A DNA stretch of 64,000 bases from Bimuria novae-zelandiae CBS 107.79. Lineage: Eukaryota > Ascomycota > Dothideomycetes > Pleosporales > Didymosphaeriaceae. Under the pieces are notes generated by a model. That model saw only the letters and a list, made by a program, of their open reading frames with translations. It ran no database searches and was not told the DNA's origin. Every line of letters begins with the position of its first letter. The first letter of the stretch is position 1. The position numbers and the translations under genes were made by a program. Shown piece after piece: positions 1-12,276 of the stretch. Location: positions 802,493-866,492 of the forward strand of contig ML976672.1 of the NCBI GenBank assembly GCA_010015655.1, written 5' to 3'.

Positions 1-2
1 AG

Positions 3-1649
3 CCAATCGTGCTACAGTCATCGCCGCCGCCGCTACTGCCTCAGCAGCCATTACAGCAGCCTGAGGGCCTTGAGCCCGCCGTCGACCCGCCCGCGTTGCC
101 GGAGAGGCCTGTCACGCCTCGCGCGCTCCCTCCTACGCTCCATCGCTCAGCTAGCATATCGTCGCTGCCGCCACAGCCTGAGTTTGACGTAGAGGTGGAC
201 TATAAGCTTATCGTTAACGGCAAGAGCGCCGTTCACCGCGCTCTAGAGCGACACGATCGCTTTATGTGGTGGCTCGATGACGTTGAGAAAGTCGTAAACG
301 AGATGCTAGAGCAGCCGGAGGCTCGACTGAATGGGCGCGATTATGAGATTGAGAGTCGTACAGTGGGCTTTCGAGCGGGTATAAAGACACGAAAAGTCCT
401 GATAACGCTGGCCGACTTCAGCCAGGTGGAGGAGATAAAGCTTCACAAAGCCATGGACTATCAGGTCTCTAAAACGCCTGGCGTTCGACTTGTAGAGGTG
501 AGCGTCGAGGTGCGAGTTAGGTCCAGGGCTCTTGAGAAAGCCTTCAAGCGTAACCAATCGTTCAACGAGCCATCGTCCGATATAGGTGAAGCAGCGACGC
601 CACTACCAGAGAGGAACTCGCGTCGTCAGCAACAGCTTCTTAACGAGGCGAGAGCTATACAGCGCGTTAATAGTTTAGCGTCGGCGCAGGACTGGGAGAG
701 ACATATCCACAAGCACTGGCTCTGTCGTAACAGTGAGTGTACAAACTTCGAAAATTGGTGCTGGGTAACGCCTAGCTTCGAACACTACGCTATTGCTGCT
801 GCCGATTCGAAGTCTTGGGCGAACGCGATTGTTGCTGGCCAGGCAGAGCTCCTCGCGCCGCCAGTTACTCTTATAGACTACTGGCGGAGCCCTGCTGGCG
901 GTGGTAACCAGTTGAAGCGTCGGAGAGGCAAGAAGAAGCGTCGCGATGACTCTGATAGCGATGAGAGCGATGACGAGAAGGAGTTTTGGCGTAACCATCG
1001 ACTCCGTGAGCGCAAGAGGGAGCGGCAGAGAGCTGAGGATGAGGCTCGCTGGCGCGACGAGAGGCATGAGTTACTCAAGCTCCAGCGCGATGGGGCCCAG
1101 CTGCAGTCAAACTTGGGCGTATTTGGCCAGCCAGCCATGCCAGTGGCTCCTCAGGTAGCCAATCCGCCATATCCTGTGGCTGCTGCTTATCCTCAGGGAG
1201 CTCCTCCGTTGCAGCTACAGCAGCTACAACAGTATTACTCGCCCTTGCCAAGTCAACGTCCGCGTACGCCGGGGAGCGCTCTCGCCATCCCAGTACCGAG
1301 TTCGAGCCCTGTAAGCGGCCAGGAAGACACAAGGGCAACCGTGAGGGACTTTTTCAACTGGCTAGTCGCCCAGCAGCCAGAGGAAGATCGCTACGATTAT
1401 CAGCAGGCTCAAGAGGTAGCCATATCGGAGAAGTGGACTATTAAGGATCTCAAGGAGATGTCTAACGTTAGCGGAGAGCTCTACAAGATCGCGGTCAGTG
1501 AACGCTTCAAACTTAAGGATAGAGTCGTCCGGCACCTACAAGAGGACCTCAAAAAGTTTAAACAGCACTGTAAAGCTGCTGCTGCTGCTGCTGCTAGGCT
1601 CGTAAATATGGGTTCTGGGGGCGTAGTGGGTGGAGGAGTAGCTTGCTAA
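3..1649 (+). CDS. Accessory protein of a two-gene DNA transposon (5' end outside window)
   Basis: The frame is open from the window edge and the first in-frame ATG lies about 85 codons in, so the true start is probably upstream. Seen in order: a Pro/Gln-rich start, a conserved-looking block (about residues 60-190), a small Cys/Trp-rich patch (HWLCRNSECTNFENWCWV, about residues 237-254), a basic stretch with KRRRGKKKRR, a Pro/Gln-rich linker, and a C-terminal helical domain (about 440-520, from VRDFFNWL to HLQEDLKKF) that resembles a SAM-type domain. It runs toward an intact DDE transposase 138 bp away, tail to tail. I infer it is the second gene of the same mobile element, perhaps a DNA- or protein-binding helper. 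I do not recognise a named family. No stop or RIP damage is seen. Confidence 0.6.
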   Translation, partial: PIVLQSSPPPLLPQQPLQQPEGLEPAVDPPALPERPVTPRALPPTLHRSASISSLPPQPEFDVEVDYKLIVNGKSAVHRALERHDRFMWWLDDVEKVVNEMLEQPEARLNGRDYEIESRTVGFRAGIKTRKVLITLADFSQVEEIKLHKAMDYQVSKTPGVRLVEVSVEVRVRSRALEKAFKRNQSFNEPSSDIGEAATPLPERNSRRQQQLLNEARAIQRVNSLASAQDWERHIHKHWLCRNSECTNFENWCWVTPSFEHYAIAAADSKSWANAIVAGQAELLAPPVTLIDYWRSPAGGGNQLKRRRGKKKRRDDSDSDESDDEKEFWRNHRLRERKRERQRAEDEARWRDERHELLKLQRDGAQLQSNLGVFGQPAMPVAPQVANPPYPVAAAYPQGAPPLQLQQLQQYYSPLPSQRPRTPGSALAIPVPSSSPVSGQEDTRATVRDFFNWLVAQQPEEDRYDYQQAQEVAISEKWTIKDLKEMSNVSGELYKIAVSERFKLKDRVVRHLQEDLKKFKQHCKAAAAAAARLVNMGSGGVVGGGVAC

Positions 1650-1786
1650 GTTGGTAGAAGACGCAGAAGTTGGACATTAGATAGGCGATTTTGTTTCACT
1701 ACGTCACTAGCTCGCTTAGTAGCTATAGTACATGTAAATTTCCGACTTGACAACTTTAACAGCTCTATTAACAGCTCTACGCTCTA

Positions 1787-2908
1787 CTACCACCCCCACA
1801 TCTCTCTGCGGGCCTCCAAAAGTCGCTCCTCGCTCTCTATCCTATACAGGCCATCAGCGGCGTGCTTAAAATGCTTTTTTGCAAACCGATCGCAGCGACT
1901 TTCGCGGATAGAGCCCCTTAGGAAGTCGCCAAAGTTGTCAAACCGCCATCGTACATGGCAGTAGTTACGGCGGATCCAAGCCTTCAAGACGCCAAAGGTG
2001 AGCTCAATTGGATTAAAATCTGGCGAATACGGCGGCAGGAACCTGACAATATGGCCAGCTTCTTCAATCACCCTTACTACCTCCCAGTTCGTATGAATCG
2101 AGACATTATCGAGTACTATAACCATTGGCTTCTGGCCGTACGCCGACCGGAGCGTTGGTAAGAGCGAGTCGCGGATCCAATCGAGAAAGTCTTCGTGGCT
2201 GTAATAGCCCTCCTTTACGCCAGTACAGGGCAGGTAACCGTTAATAGTGTACGCTGGAAGAATTGCCCAGGTTTTGCCACGCCGTACGTCCTGGAAGTAT
2301 CGATTTGTGAAGCCTATTGGGGCGTAGGCCTTATGTCGCCAGCCAGTCTTCTCGTTGAAGATTGACTCGTCGAGAAACACCAAATCAGCAGCAACAAATT
2401 GTCTCATACACCTGCGATAGGCCTCCCGGAGCTCCTCGTTGCGCAATATAGATATGGGTCGCAGGGCGCGCTCGCTCCACCCACGGTCCTTAATCAGCCG
2501 ACTAATTGTTGATCGGTGTACTCGAACGCCTCTCTCCATCCACAGCCAATATACAATCTCGTCCTGATACATCCAGCCGCTCTGGAAAAGCTCATCGTAC
2601 AGCGCTTGCTCATCGTCGGGTGATAGTTTACGCGGGCGACCGAGTACTACGCCAGGTTTGCTGGGCTTGCGGGTGCTCCCATATAGCTTCAAGTTCTGCT
2701 CGATTTTGTACACCTCCGACAGCGACACATCCACCGTATCAGCGATATTGGCATGATGCCAACCGAGTAGTAAAAAGCGATAAATATCAAGTCGACGACG
2801 TGGATCAAGGCCACGGCTCTTCGTTATAAGCTGTTGAGGCAATGCTGGCGGGCGACGCGCTTGTGCGGGCGTAAGGGGACAACTACTAACGCCATGGGCT
2901 TGAAACAT
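1787..2908 (-). CDS. Tc1/mariner-type DDE transposase, intact
   Basis: About 373 residues from the ATG at 2908; the frame stays open upstream but without another ATG. The N-terminal part is a helix-turn-helix pair (LDIYRFLLLGWHHANIADT, then GRPRKLSPDDEQ and a winged-helix-like region ending in HRSTISRLIKDRGWS). The catalytic core shows D in VFLDES, D in VIVLDNVSIH, and E in FNPIELTFGVLKAWI. Thirty-four residues separate the second D from the E, giving DD34E, as in Tc1-like (DDE_3) transposases. All three acidic residues are present and there is no internal stop, unlike the other elements in this window. This points to a recent or still active copy. I could not define its terminal inverted repeats because the left end is outside the window. 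Confidence 0.9.
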   Translation of the reverse strand: MFQAHGVSSCPLTPAQARRPPALPQQLITKSRGLDPRRRLDIYRFLLLGWHHANIADTVDVSLSEVYKIEQNLKLYGSTRKPSKPGVVLGRPRKLSPDDEQALYDELFQSGWMYQDEIVYWLWMERGVRVHRSTISRLIKDRGWSERALRPISILRNEELREAYRRCMRQFVAADLVFLDESIFNEKTGWRHKAYAPIGFTNRYFQDVRRGKTWAILPAYTINGYLPCTGVKEGYYSHEDFLDWIRDSLLPTLRSAYGQKPMVIVLDNVSIHTNWEVVRVIEEAGHIVRFLPPYSPDFNPIELTFGVLKAWIRRNYCHVRWRFDNFGDFLRGSIRESRCDRFAKKHFKHAADGLYRIESEERLLEARREMWGW

Positions 2909-4685
2909 GGACTTCTCCACCAAAAAAAGCGTTAGTATAGCCCTATACACGTATTTGCACAGCTTCAAGTCTTACGAGCGAGTATTCTACGGATGGTGGG
3001 CCGTTATCAACGCGTCATAGTCAAATTCACGATTTGTATGGGAGTTTGGCGGGGGCGCGCGAATTTCGCGATGGCGCCAAGATTTCTACCGATTATTGCA
3101 CGCGATAGATGCGCTAGCTTATCAAAGCTGCTAGCCCGCAGCCTTGCAGAAGTTCGCATACTGCGCCGACTACAATAAGCGGTGAGCAGTCTCTTGTGAT
3201 TGGTTGGGTGAGCGTGGGTTGCTGGCAAGCGCATCGCGAGCTTGCAAACCGATATTTCGATTTATGTAGGCTCTAAGAGATCTAATTGCGCCCGCTCGTG
3301 CAGAACCGACGTGGCACGGCATTGTTTCTTGGTATCGTTCAGCCTGCAGACGATTAGTTGACCGGAAGCATACACCCTTGGCTCGCATCCTACGTCACCG
3401 ATCTCTATTCACCACCAAGTCAGCAAAGACGACTTGACTGCAATTGCGATTGACGACCGTAGAGTTGAACTCAGCATCGGTATGTGAAGGGAACCGCACA
3501 TCCGCCCGCAGATTCGTACCACTGATTAGGCGACCTCTTTGCAAGACGGCCCGCAGCAATCGCAATCGTTCACGCAGAAACGATACCGTGGAAACTTGAT
3601 TCGTCCGACTCGTCCTACTCGTAACTTCGTAGCACCTTGTCACGTAAACTGAAGTACTGGTAAAATTTCTCTAGACACGCCATAATGTCGCTCGGAAAAT
3701 CGAAGTAATTCAAAAATTGGCTTCATTCTAGCTGTTACCAATTAACTTTATACTTCTCCAGCACTCACCGGTGATGTGCTTGAGTCGTGTTTATTACTCG
3801 ACGTTGATATGCATAAGCGGAATGTTCTGTCACATGCCGACGGCAACGGGAATTTTCATGCAGGAAAGTGGAGGCCTTCACATCGATGTGTGGGAAAGAG
3901 CAAACATCCATAACATTGAGCCAAAACGATTTCGATAACCATTTCTGGATTCGGCTGGACATTGTTGGTTCGCTTAGTGGTCGGGTAGTAAGATCCGTAC
4001 GCAACATACCGCGATACCACGCGATTGTGTAACTTGAAAGCCATCAGCACGCATTGTGCTTCGTCAACGAGCGCGTCACTGCCGTGGTTTGCCATCAAAT
4101 TCCTGTCCAATTAGGAATTTCAATGAGGACGCAATCAGTCTTTGCGACACCACAAGATTCGAGAGGAAAGGCACATACACCAGTGCGCCTTCGTTCCATG
4201 ATTGTTTCTGCGACTCCGCTGCATCTCAGTTACGCAGACCCGCGACGAACCTATGGATGCCTAGTTCAACTTGCATTGCAATCAAACTGTAGAGTCGACG
4301 AGGGTGAAGTGTCACCTATAGGAGATGGCGGCCCAAGCATATAAGGACGTGGACACAGAAGTATCATCCATCACACGAAGCCTGACTTGTGTTTCTGCCT
4401 TGAGCATTCTCCTCCTCTTACCGTCGCTTCCGTAATCTGCTTTGAGCGCAGTCTCGAGCCGAACTTGTCATTTTTCGCAAGGCATATTGCTCTGACGCAG
4501 GTACGCTGCCACGTTCTCCAACGCGCTCTGCAGCGACCAGAATGGATGCCGATTGACCTTTTCATGCAGCTGCTATCCAGAAAACGATAGACAACGGGAC
4601 CGCCTATCGTCATCATTCATCTGCACAAAGATTGCCGAAAACCAATTGGAGTACATATCCATTAGTGGAAGCGCGACTGGTCAAC
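2909..4685. other. Intergenic, no gene recognised
   Basis: The first part probably holds the right end of the transposon, but no inverted repeat partner is visible in the window. The rest has only short unsupported open frames on both strands and no repeats that I can see. Confidence 0.4.
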
Positions 4686-4983
4686 ATGTGCTTCTACCAT
4701 GCTTACAACCACCGCTGTGGACACACTGAGATGGTCTTTATCCAGCTCTGCGCTAGCGGTCAGATGATCCAGAGGAGGTGTCCACGAGGCCAGGAAGGGA
4801 TCATCTTGACCACCGTCAACGTTGAACATCCCTGCTCCGGCTGTCCAAAGAAGGTATGTTCAACGTTGTGCTTGAAACGTGGGCAGATACTAAATTTACC
4901 TTCAGTAACAGGTGCTCTCGGTCGCCGGGCGTATCCCTAACTCGCCATTCGCGACTGAGAAACACGGAGATTTCACCTCGTAA
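4686..4983 (+). CDS. Small Cys/His-rich protein, two exons
   Basis: Exon 1 (4686-4853) and exon 2 (4912-4983) join through an intron with GTATGT and an AACAG end, giving about 79 residues. The N-terminal half carries regularly spaced Cys and His residues: MCFYHAYNHRCGHTE, then Cys in QLCASG, RRCPRG, EHPCSGC. This arrangement resembles a loose group of small fungal proteins beginning MC..H.Y.CGHT, which may bind zinc; no biochemical role is known to me. No signal peptide is seen, so it is not an obvious secreted effector. The start was chosen because the Cys/His pattern begins at this ATG. Exon 2 has no recognisable motif and the splice choice is uncertain. Confidence 0.5.
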
Positions 4984-6205
4984 CGTGCAAGCAGAAGATT
5001 GTGCGAAGGAAGAGTCTTCATTGAGTTGGCATAGCTTGATGAGTTTGCCGTATGTTTTAGGTGTAATGCCAATTTTTTTTCTTGCATGTACTAGCTCTGC
5101 TCTCCTTCGAGGACGTTTATTCAAGACATAGACTTTCACCTGTCGGAAAAATTACGTCGTGGACATTAAATCGATCGCATATTACGATGTGAGTGGAGAG
5201 ATGGGGCAAGAGTATTTCTAAGTCAGCGTGCAGTGAAAGTGTATGAATGCAATAATGACATTTTGACAATTGCATGGCATGTGAAGGTGGTAAAGAAGCT
5301 GGCTTTACGGCCTACATCCAATACGGTGTATACGGCCTCGCATCTAGGCCTTCGCTTATACTTGCCGCCTAGATAATGTCTTGCATCCCACTCCCACAAT
5401 CTTTGGTAGGTCGCCCATGTACTTGGGCCAAATGTCTCAAGGAAAAACAAACGATTCTTTCTTCAACAATTAATTCTGTATTAACTTCATTGCTAACCGA
5501 ATCGCCACCGTATGCCATCGTTGGGAAGTTTTGTTCTCGAGATCGGCTGCAGCAGCGTTAACCGAGCTTTCTCCTCATTCAACGTTTCGCCCACTAACAC
5601 ACACACCATCACTTTCTCAACAAGGAAGAAGGCGCGTTATCAACGAGTAAAATCTCCTTCGCGGCATACGCCCGCGAATTCCTGCCCGTTTTCACTCCCT
5701 TGACCGCGAGGCGAGGAGATGAACCCCCAGCCCATTCGCCAAAACTGGCGCATCAGCCTCTTCTGATTGGACAAAAGCAACCGCATCGCGGCCTTAGGTC
5801 CTCTGATAGAGTAGATTGCCCGGGAACTGCGCGTCCCGAGAGTCGGTTCGAGGGCGTTCGTATGCATGTGTAGTTGTGCGAATAATTCGAGAAGGTGTCA
5901 CCTTTATATCGCCTGCACCTGCGACAGAGGACACGCGCGATGACTCGGGTCGAAGGCACCTTTTTCGACCCTGTGGGAAAGTCCTTTGCTCCGTACTTCT
6001 CTCTTCGGCATTGATTCTGAGTTAATTACGACGTCTGGAATTGAGCAAGCGTACAAGCCTTCACTTCGCCCTTCGACGTTGGTCCTTATTTTGATGGATT
6101 GAATAGTGCGTCTGCGCTTGTTTCGAGCGGGAGTAACGTTTTATCCGGATTGTCCTTGTCTACAGCTGCGTTGTGCACCCGGTGTAACGGTGCGCAGAGA
6201 TCACC
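4984..6205. other. Intergenic, includes upstream region of the MFS gene
   Basis: Only short frames on either strand, none with a recognisable motif. The last 200 bp should contain the promoter and leader of the MFS transporter. Confidence 0.35.
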
Positions 6206-8126
6206 ATGGGCCTTCCAGAAACCGAAACGAACCTTGAAGAAGGCAAACAGCTAGTGGGTAACGAGGAACAAACAACGGACAAGGAAACAGCACCAAATGG
6301 AACGGTAGCATGCAAGAAAGATGTTGAACCTGGCTCAGGTGGCAATCGGGTGGGAGAGCGATCGGACGAGAAAGAAGCTGCGACAGAAGCTGAGGCTGTA
6401 CAAGTGCCAGACGGAGAAAAAGCAAATGCACATACCGATGTTGAAAAAGAGCAAGAGGAACCGGAAGATGAGTCGAAGTATTTATCTGGGTTTAAGCTCG
6501 GCATCCTGTCGCTGGGCCTTTGTCTGACAACTTTCGTCATCGCTTTGGACAACACCATCATCGCCACTGCAATCCCGAAGATCACCACTGTCTTCAATTC
6601 GCTTAACGATGTGGGATGGTACGGATCGTCGTACTTGCTCACGACATGCTCACTCCAACCAAGCTTCGGCAAAGTCTACACCTATTTCGATGTCAAGTAT
6701 ACCTACCTTTTCGCGCTAGTCCTATTTGAAGTGGGATCGATCATCTGCGCTGCAGCTACGAGTAGTCCGATGTTTATTGTAGGCCGTGCAATAGCTGGAG
6801 CTGGCGCCGCCGCGCTTTTCTCTGGGGGCATGACTATCATTGGCTATTCGGTACCTTTACGCAAACGCGCAATCTACATTGCGGCACTGTCTTCTATGTT
6901 TGGCATTGCCAGCGTAGTTGGCCCGTTACTCGGCGGTGCTCTTACCGACAGGGCATCTTGGAGATGGTGTAAGTCAAGCCGCAGGATTCATAAGTTACAC
7001 ATCCGCTAATCTAGTATCGACATGAACAGGTTTTTGGATCAATCTACCATTCGGCGGCATCTCCCTCGCTGTTGTCTTTTTCTTTTTCACGAACCCAGAA
7101 CGACAGTACAGCCACTTGTCATTCAAGCAACGCATGAAAGAAATCGATTTGATGGGTGCTGTGTTCCTCATATGCGCCATCGTTTGCTTGTTGCTTGCGT
7201 TGCAGTGGGGAGGGCAAGTATATCCATGGAAGAACTCCAAAGTATGGGGGAACTTGCTCGGCTTCGGATTGATCATTTCTGTATTCATCGGAATTCAAGT
7301 CTGGCAAAAGGATCGAGCGACAATTCCTCTCCGCGTCATCAAGCAGCAGACCGTGCTTGTTAGCTGTGTCTTCACAGCTTTCATCTCCATGGCTTTGTAC
7401 ACGTGAGTACTTTTGCTCACTTTCACCCCATCGTTTTCGAGGAAGTGCTGATCGTTCCGTAGCCACATTTTCTATCTCCCATTCTACTTCCAAGCATCCA
7501 AAGGCACCTCAGCCGAAGGCTCAGGCATCCGCACCATCGCCTACCTCTGTAGCCTCACCCTTTCCAGCATCGTCATTGGCGGCCTCATCACCGTAATCGG
7601 GTACTACGCCCCCTTCATGTGGGCCGGCAGCGCCATCTTCACCGTCGGCGCTGGCATGCTGTACACCCTCAAAATCTCCTCTCCTGCTAGCCACTGGATT
7701 GGATACCAAATACTCGCAGGCTTCGGCGTCGGCGCATCCGTCCAGATCCCTTTCGTCGCCGTGCAGGTCGTAACCTCCACCAAGGACATGCCCACCGCCA
7801 ACGCGCTCGTCATGTTTTTTAACTCGCTCGGCGGCGCGATCGCTATTTCCATTGCACAGAATATCTTCATCAATAGTTTGGCGCAGGAGATCCCGAAGTA
7901 TGCGCCCGGAATCGATCCACGGATTGTGATTAATGCGGGAGCGACGTATGTGAGGATGGTGGTGCCGGTGGAGTATTTGGCGGGCGTGCTGGTGGCGTAT
8001 ACGAAGGCGATTACGACAGCGATGGTATTAAGTATTGCGACGGCGGTGATTGCGACATTGGCGAGTTTTGGGATGGAGTGGAAGAGTATTAAGGGGAAGA
8101 AGATTATCCCAGCTGGTGGAGGGTAG
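6206..8126 (+). CDS. MFS transporter, DHA2 (14-TM) type
   Basis: Three exons (6206-6968, 7030-7402, 7463-8126) with GTAAGT and GTGAGT donors and AACAG and CGTAG acceptors give an uninterrupted 599-residue protein. A long acidic cytoplasmic N-terminus (about 90 residues) precedes the first membrane helix. The segment LDNTIIATAIPKIT at the end of helix 1 and the motif RAIAGAGAAALFSGG are typical of drug:H+ antiporters of the DHA2 class, which export toxins and drugs at the plasma membrane. The splice across SWRWC|FWINLPFGG restores the conserved WRWxFxINxP motif between helices 6 and 7. No biosynthetic genes sit beside it, so the substrate cannot be guessed. Confidence 0.9.
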
Positions 8127-8329
8127 GTAGAACGGGATGACAGAGAGAGAGGCGGATTGCGGGTTTAATGTTGTTAGCGCTGTATTGAGAAAGGCTTGCA
8201 TTTTTCTGTGTCATTGGGTAGACTTGTATGTTCTGTCGGCGTTGCAGCATAACAAAGCTAGAATAGCTCGAGATATGACCGAAGCTCTCCATATCCTATC
8301 CGTCCTTACGCCCGGCCGCCCATTGCATA

Positions 8330-9795
8330 AACGGACTAAGTTTTTTCTCTTCCTCTTGTGCGGGTTCTGTAGGTAGCATGGACACTGGAGGTGGCGGGGG
8401 CGGCTCGGGCATAGGCCACATATGCATCGTGACACTCGAATCGGGTTGAATTATGCTCTCCTACACTTGAGGTAAGATAATCTCACCATTCGCTTCTAGT
8501 ACAAGATCATAATGATCATTGTGAACGTGAGGGCCAATAACATCCACGTGAAGAAAAGCTTGTTTGATGAGCTCCTCCATTCCCTGGGACATCGCGATTC
8601 GTTAGTAGCTATTCATAAGACGGGCATATGCACGTAGACAGAAGACATACCTTCCAAGTCTTCGTTAGATACCATGGGAAAGAGAATTTTCTCCCCACGG
8701 CGTCTTTGAATCGTATGGGTGGTTTGGGGGCATCGCTCGGTTTGAGTTTCTCTGCCTCTTCCTCTGCTGCCTTTTTGGCTTTCTCTAACTCTTCCATGGC
8801 TTGCTTCGCCTCCCATAGAGCTTTTCATGCTTCCCGGTCGTCTCTATCTCTTCTCGGAGTTTATCTGCCTCAAGTTTCTCTATTTATTTTCGGAGTTGCT
8901 CTGCCTCCCTTGAAAATTTTCTGCCTTCTTTTCCAAATCCTTCTGTCTCTGTAGTTTGTCTTGATCTTGTCGTTGCTGGACAACATTTTCGCATAAGCGA
9001 CCTAGTATGTGGAAAAGGCTCGACTGCATATCATTTCTAGCCCAGTCTCCCCCATTGCCACAAGGAACTTGAGAACCATGGCAACACTTTTAATCGTTTC
9101 GAGCCAAGAGTCCCGATCCTGAAGCATTCCCGCAACGGTCGGCTGTGAAAGCTGTGAAGGAGAGAAAGCTGGCAGAGTAACTCCCGAGCTTCTGAGAGCT
9201 TTCAAATCCTAGCCACTGTTAATCGAATCGTGATGGGTGGTCTCATACCTACCCCTTTCTTCCCGATTTCAGTATCAGTAGATTTGAGATAACTCTTAGC
9301 CTCTCCCGCCGGGAGCAACGCATCGCTGCTTTTGATCAGTCAGGTTCCAAGAACAGCAATGGAGACGACCCACAGATTAGCAACAGCGAGCAACACACTC
9401 AGCGACAGCACCCGAGCATGCAACGCGTCCCTCAATTCCTTCATATATTCCGCCTTGAAACATCGCCCACCCAATATTTCTCCAGCTCTTCGATAGACTC
9501 GATTGAGCTAGGCTTACCTTTCCAAGTCTTCGTTCATAGCTCTTCGTCTTGTCGTAGAATTCTTGAATAATGCTCAGGATCCCATGATGATGTGTGAAGC
9601 GGAATTGAACGTATCCTGCGATATCTTTTCGCGCAAGCTACTGATGCGCATCAGTGCTTGCTGCACGGCTCCCAGTTCGTCAATCGCGAGCCTGTAATCT
9701 TCGCCTGCGTCTTGGCTGCCGTGCAAGGCTTTGATCAGGCTGTAGGTCAGATTTGCCGCGCCGATGAGGTCATCGACGGAGAATCCGAAGGACAT
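8330..9795 (-). pseudogene. Broken gene with STAND-type N-terminus and ubiquitin-like domain
   Basis: The upstream part starts MSFGFSVDDLIGAANL and resembles the N-terminal helical domain found on many fungal STAND/NLR-like proteins. Further on come a coiled region rich in Glu/Lys/Ala and a segment reading PPIRFKDAVGRKFSFPWY, followed across a GTATGT...CCCAG intron by GMEELIKQAFLHVDVIG and NDHYDLVLEANGEIILPQV. That block matches the small ubiquitin-like domain common in such proteins, and the tail is Pro-rich. The gene is not intact. A frameshift is needed near 9585. Two frames alternate in the coiled coil around 8820-8880 with stops in both. A TAG at 8461-8463 follows LPQV where Trp is expected. 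Boundaries are approximate. Confidence 0.65.
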
Positions 9796-10241
9796 GACAG
9801 AGTGCGAGATACCATAGAGTTTTCAGGCACTTTCTTGTCGCGTTGGTAGATGTGTAAGTGTTCGAAGGTAGATGCGATGAATGGTGTTGGTGAGTTAAGG
9901 ACTGGGCGGGGTATTCTATCTGCGTCTACCTGCCGGGCGTTGGGCTGTGCTCTGCTTGGGGTCCCAAAGGGCCGGAATACATTCGCATATCTGTTAGACC
10001 TGTGATTAATACTCAGTAGTCATGTATGCATTATCCTTCCGAGACGAGTGGACAGTGATCTAGACATCTGGATGCGAAAATGAACACCCAACAGCGTGGT
10101 TTTTGTGAGGCACAAAAGTCTAATCATGTAAGCTATACCAGGATAGGTGAGACTATTCCATTGTATTGCATAGCTAGTCTGTAGCTCCGCGCGAGGGGCA
10201 GATCTCGTGGCGTCGCAGTTGCCCAGGTAGCTGGGGATCTA
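9796..10241. other. Intergenic between STAND pseudogene and Fot1-like element
   Basis: Contains the presumed upstream region of the broken STAND-type gene. No other gene is visible. Confidence 0.3.
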
Positions 10242-10290
10242 CCCTGCCGAGACAGTCAGTGCGCCGCGACACTAACGCGCCACCCCAACA
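10242..10290 (+). repeat. Left terminal inverted repeat of the Fot1-like element
   Basis: Exact inverse of 12277-12325; preceded by TA. Confidence 0.9.
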
Positions 10291-10572
10291 CCAGCACCGC
10301 AGCCAGCAACATGAGGCTGTAGAGTTTTACACAAAAGCTTTTATCGCGAAATTTTCTAGAGTTAAGATTTTATAGAGCTATAGAAGATTACTAGCTAGTT
10401 AAATTATAAATATCTACTTAGTATTCTAATTATTTAGCCACTGCGCGATGCTAGCGCTAATAGCGTAAATATTACTATATTAACGCGTATAGATGCCGGC
10501 GTAGGCTTCTTCCTCTTTATAATTATATAAGTAGCTTTTAAAGTATTCTGGCTTCCCTTTTTAGCAATTTTA

Positions 10573-11172
10573 NNNNNNNNNNNNNNNNNNNNNNNNNNNN
10601 NNNNNNNNNNNNNNNNNNNNNNNNNNNNNNNNNNNNNNNNNNNNNNNNNNNNNNNNNNNNNNNNNNNNNNNNNNNNNNNNNNNNNNNNNNNNNNNNNNNN
10701 NNNNNNNNNNNNNNNNNNNNNNNNNNNNNNNNNNNNNNNNNNNNNNNNNNNNNNNNNNNNNNNNNNNNNNNNNNNNNNNNNNNNNNNNNNNNNNNNNNNN
10801 NNNNNNNNNNNNNNNNNNNNNNNNNNNNNNNNNNNNNNNNNNNNNNNNNNNNNNNNNNNNNNNNNNNNNNNNNNNNNNNNNNNNNNNNNNNNNNNNNNNN
10901 NNNNNNNNNNNNNNNNNNNNNNNNNNNNNNNNNNNNNNNNNNNNNNNNNNNNNNNNNNNNNNNNNNNNNNNNNNNNNNNNNNNNNNNNNNNNNNNNNNNN
11001 NNNNNNNNNNNNNNNNNNNNNNNNNNNNNNNNNNNNNNNNNNNNNNNNNNNNNNNNNNNNNNNNNNNNNNNNNNNNNNNNNNNNNNNNNNNNNNNNNNNN
11101 NNNNNNNNNNNNNNNNNNNNNNNNNNNNNNNNNNNNNNNNNNNNNNNNNNNNNNNNNNNNNNNNNNNNNNNN
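10573..11172. other. Assembly gap (run of N)
   Basis: The sequence is undetermined here, so nothing can be said about its content. It lies inside the Fot1-like element and probably covers the C-terminal part of the transposase. Confidence 0.98.
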
Positions 11173-12276
11173 AGGCCCTCTAGAATAGTGTAAAGAAGTC
11201 TCTTTTAGCAATTATTAATAGCCCCTAACTCCTATACAGGTATGCGGAGAGCTCGTCGGAGTAGGCGGTAGAAAGAGACTTAAATATATAGATGTCTAGA
11301 GGCTATAGCGTATAAGTGGCGTGAGGGGGAAATATCGCAAGGAGGATCTTTTTCTAATTACAGTAGTTAATAAAATCTATAGTAACGTGAGATCCATGCC
11401 TATTAAGGACTAAAAGTTACTACTACTATCAAGCCTTCTCCTTAGTATAGTAATTAAACACCTGTTTTAGCCATTAAAGCCCTATCTCGTTGTTTAACCA
11501 TCCAAAGGTTGATAAGGTGATAAAAACTCTATAAGAATTAACGTTAATTTCCTTAACCTAGCTTAATTATAGAGTCTCAGCGTCAGATCGATAAATTAGT
11601 AATAGATTAATAGTAGATCTATCGGCGCATATACATGCGATGAGCGAGATCCACTCACGACTGCTATCCTGGATAGATTGCCTCACTTGGCGACTCTCAT
11701 ATATAGGCCTGTCGAAGATCCTTTTTGACCTGCCGGTGATGCCGAGTAGGAAGCCTTTTTCGTCCATATTGTAGGTATGCTAAGGCTCTATACTATACTT
11801 TATAATTTTCTTATATAGAAGCTTAAAGTAGAGCCTATATCTTGCGCCTAAATTAGCGTTGTAGTAATTACTATCTAGCCTAGTTATCTATCGCGAGATT
11901 AGGGAGTTAGGGTAGCGCCTAATAAAGTAATTAACCTATTGCATAGAGACATCCTTTTTAGTAATAATTAATATAAAGTTTTAGATTATCTAACGCGTAG
12001 GGGGTAGACCTTTCTAAATAAGACACTGTATATACTATAGGAGCTTAGATTCTTGTTATTAGTTAAGATTTTAGCAAGTCTATAGTAGCTGTGTACGCGC
12101 CTGCATGGCGCGTCTATGCCGGCGCGTTAATATTGACCGCACAACACCAAATTCTTCTGCAATTTTTCTATATAAGAAAGTTTCTCCAGGTTCTCGTGAG
12201 TCGATAGCGATGATTGCAGCCTCAATCGGATCCATATTGGTGGAGATGCGGCGCGTCAAAGTTGAGGTGCTACATC

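Noticed and set aside
10570..11211. Long open frame on the minus strand
   Set aside because: It consists almost wholly of undetermined bases.
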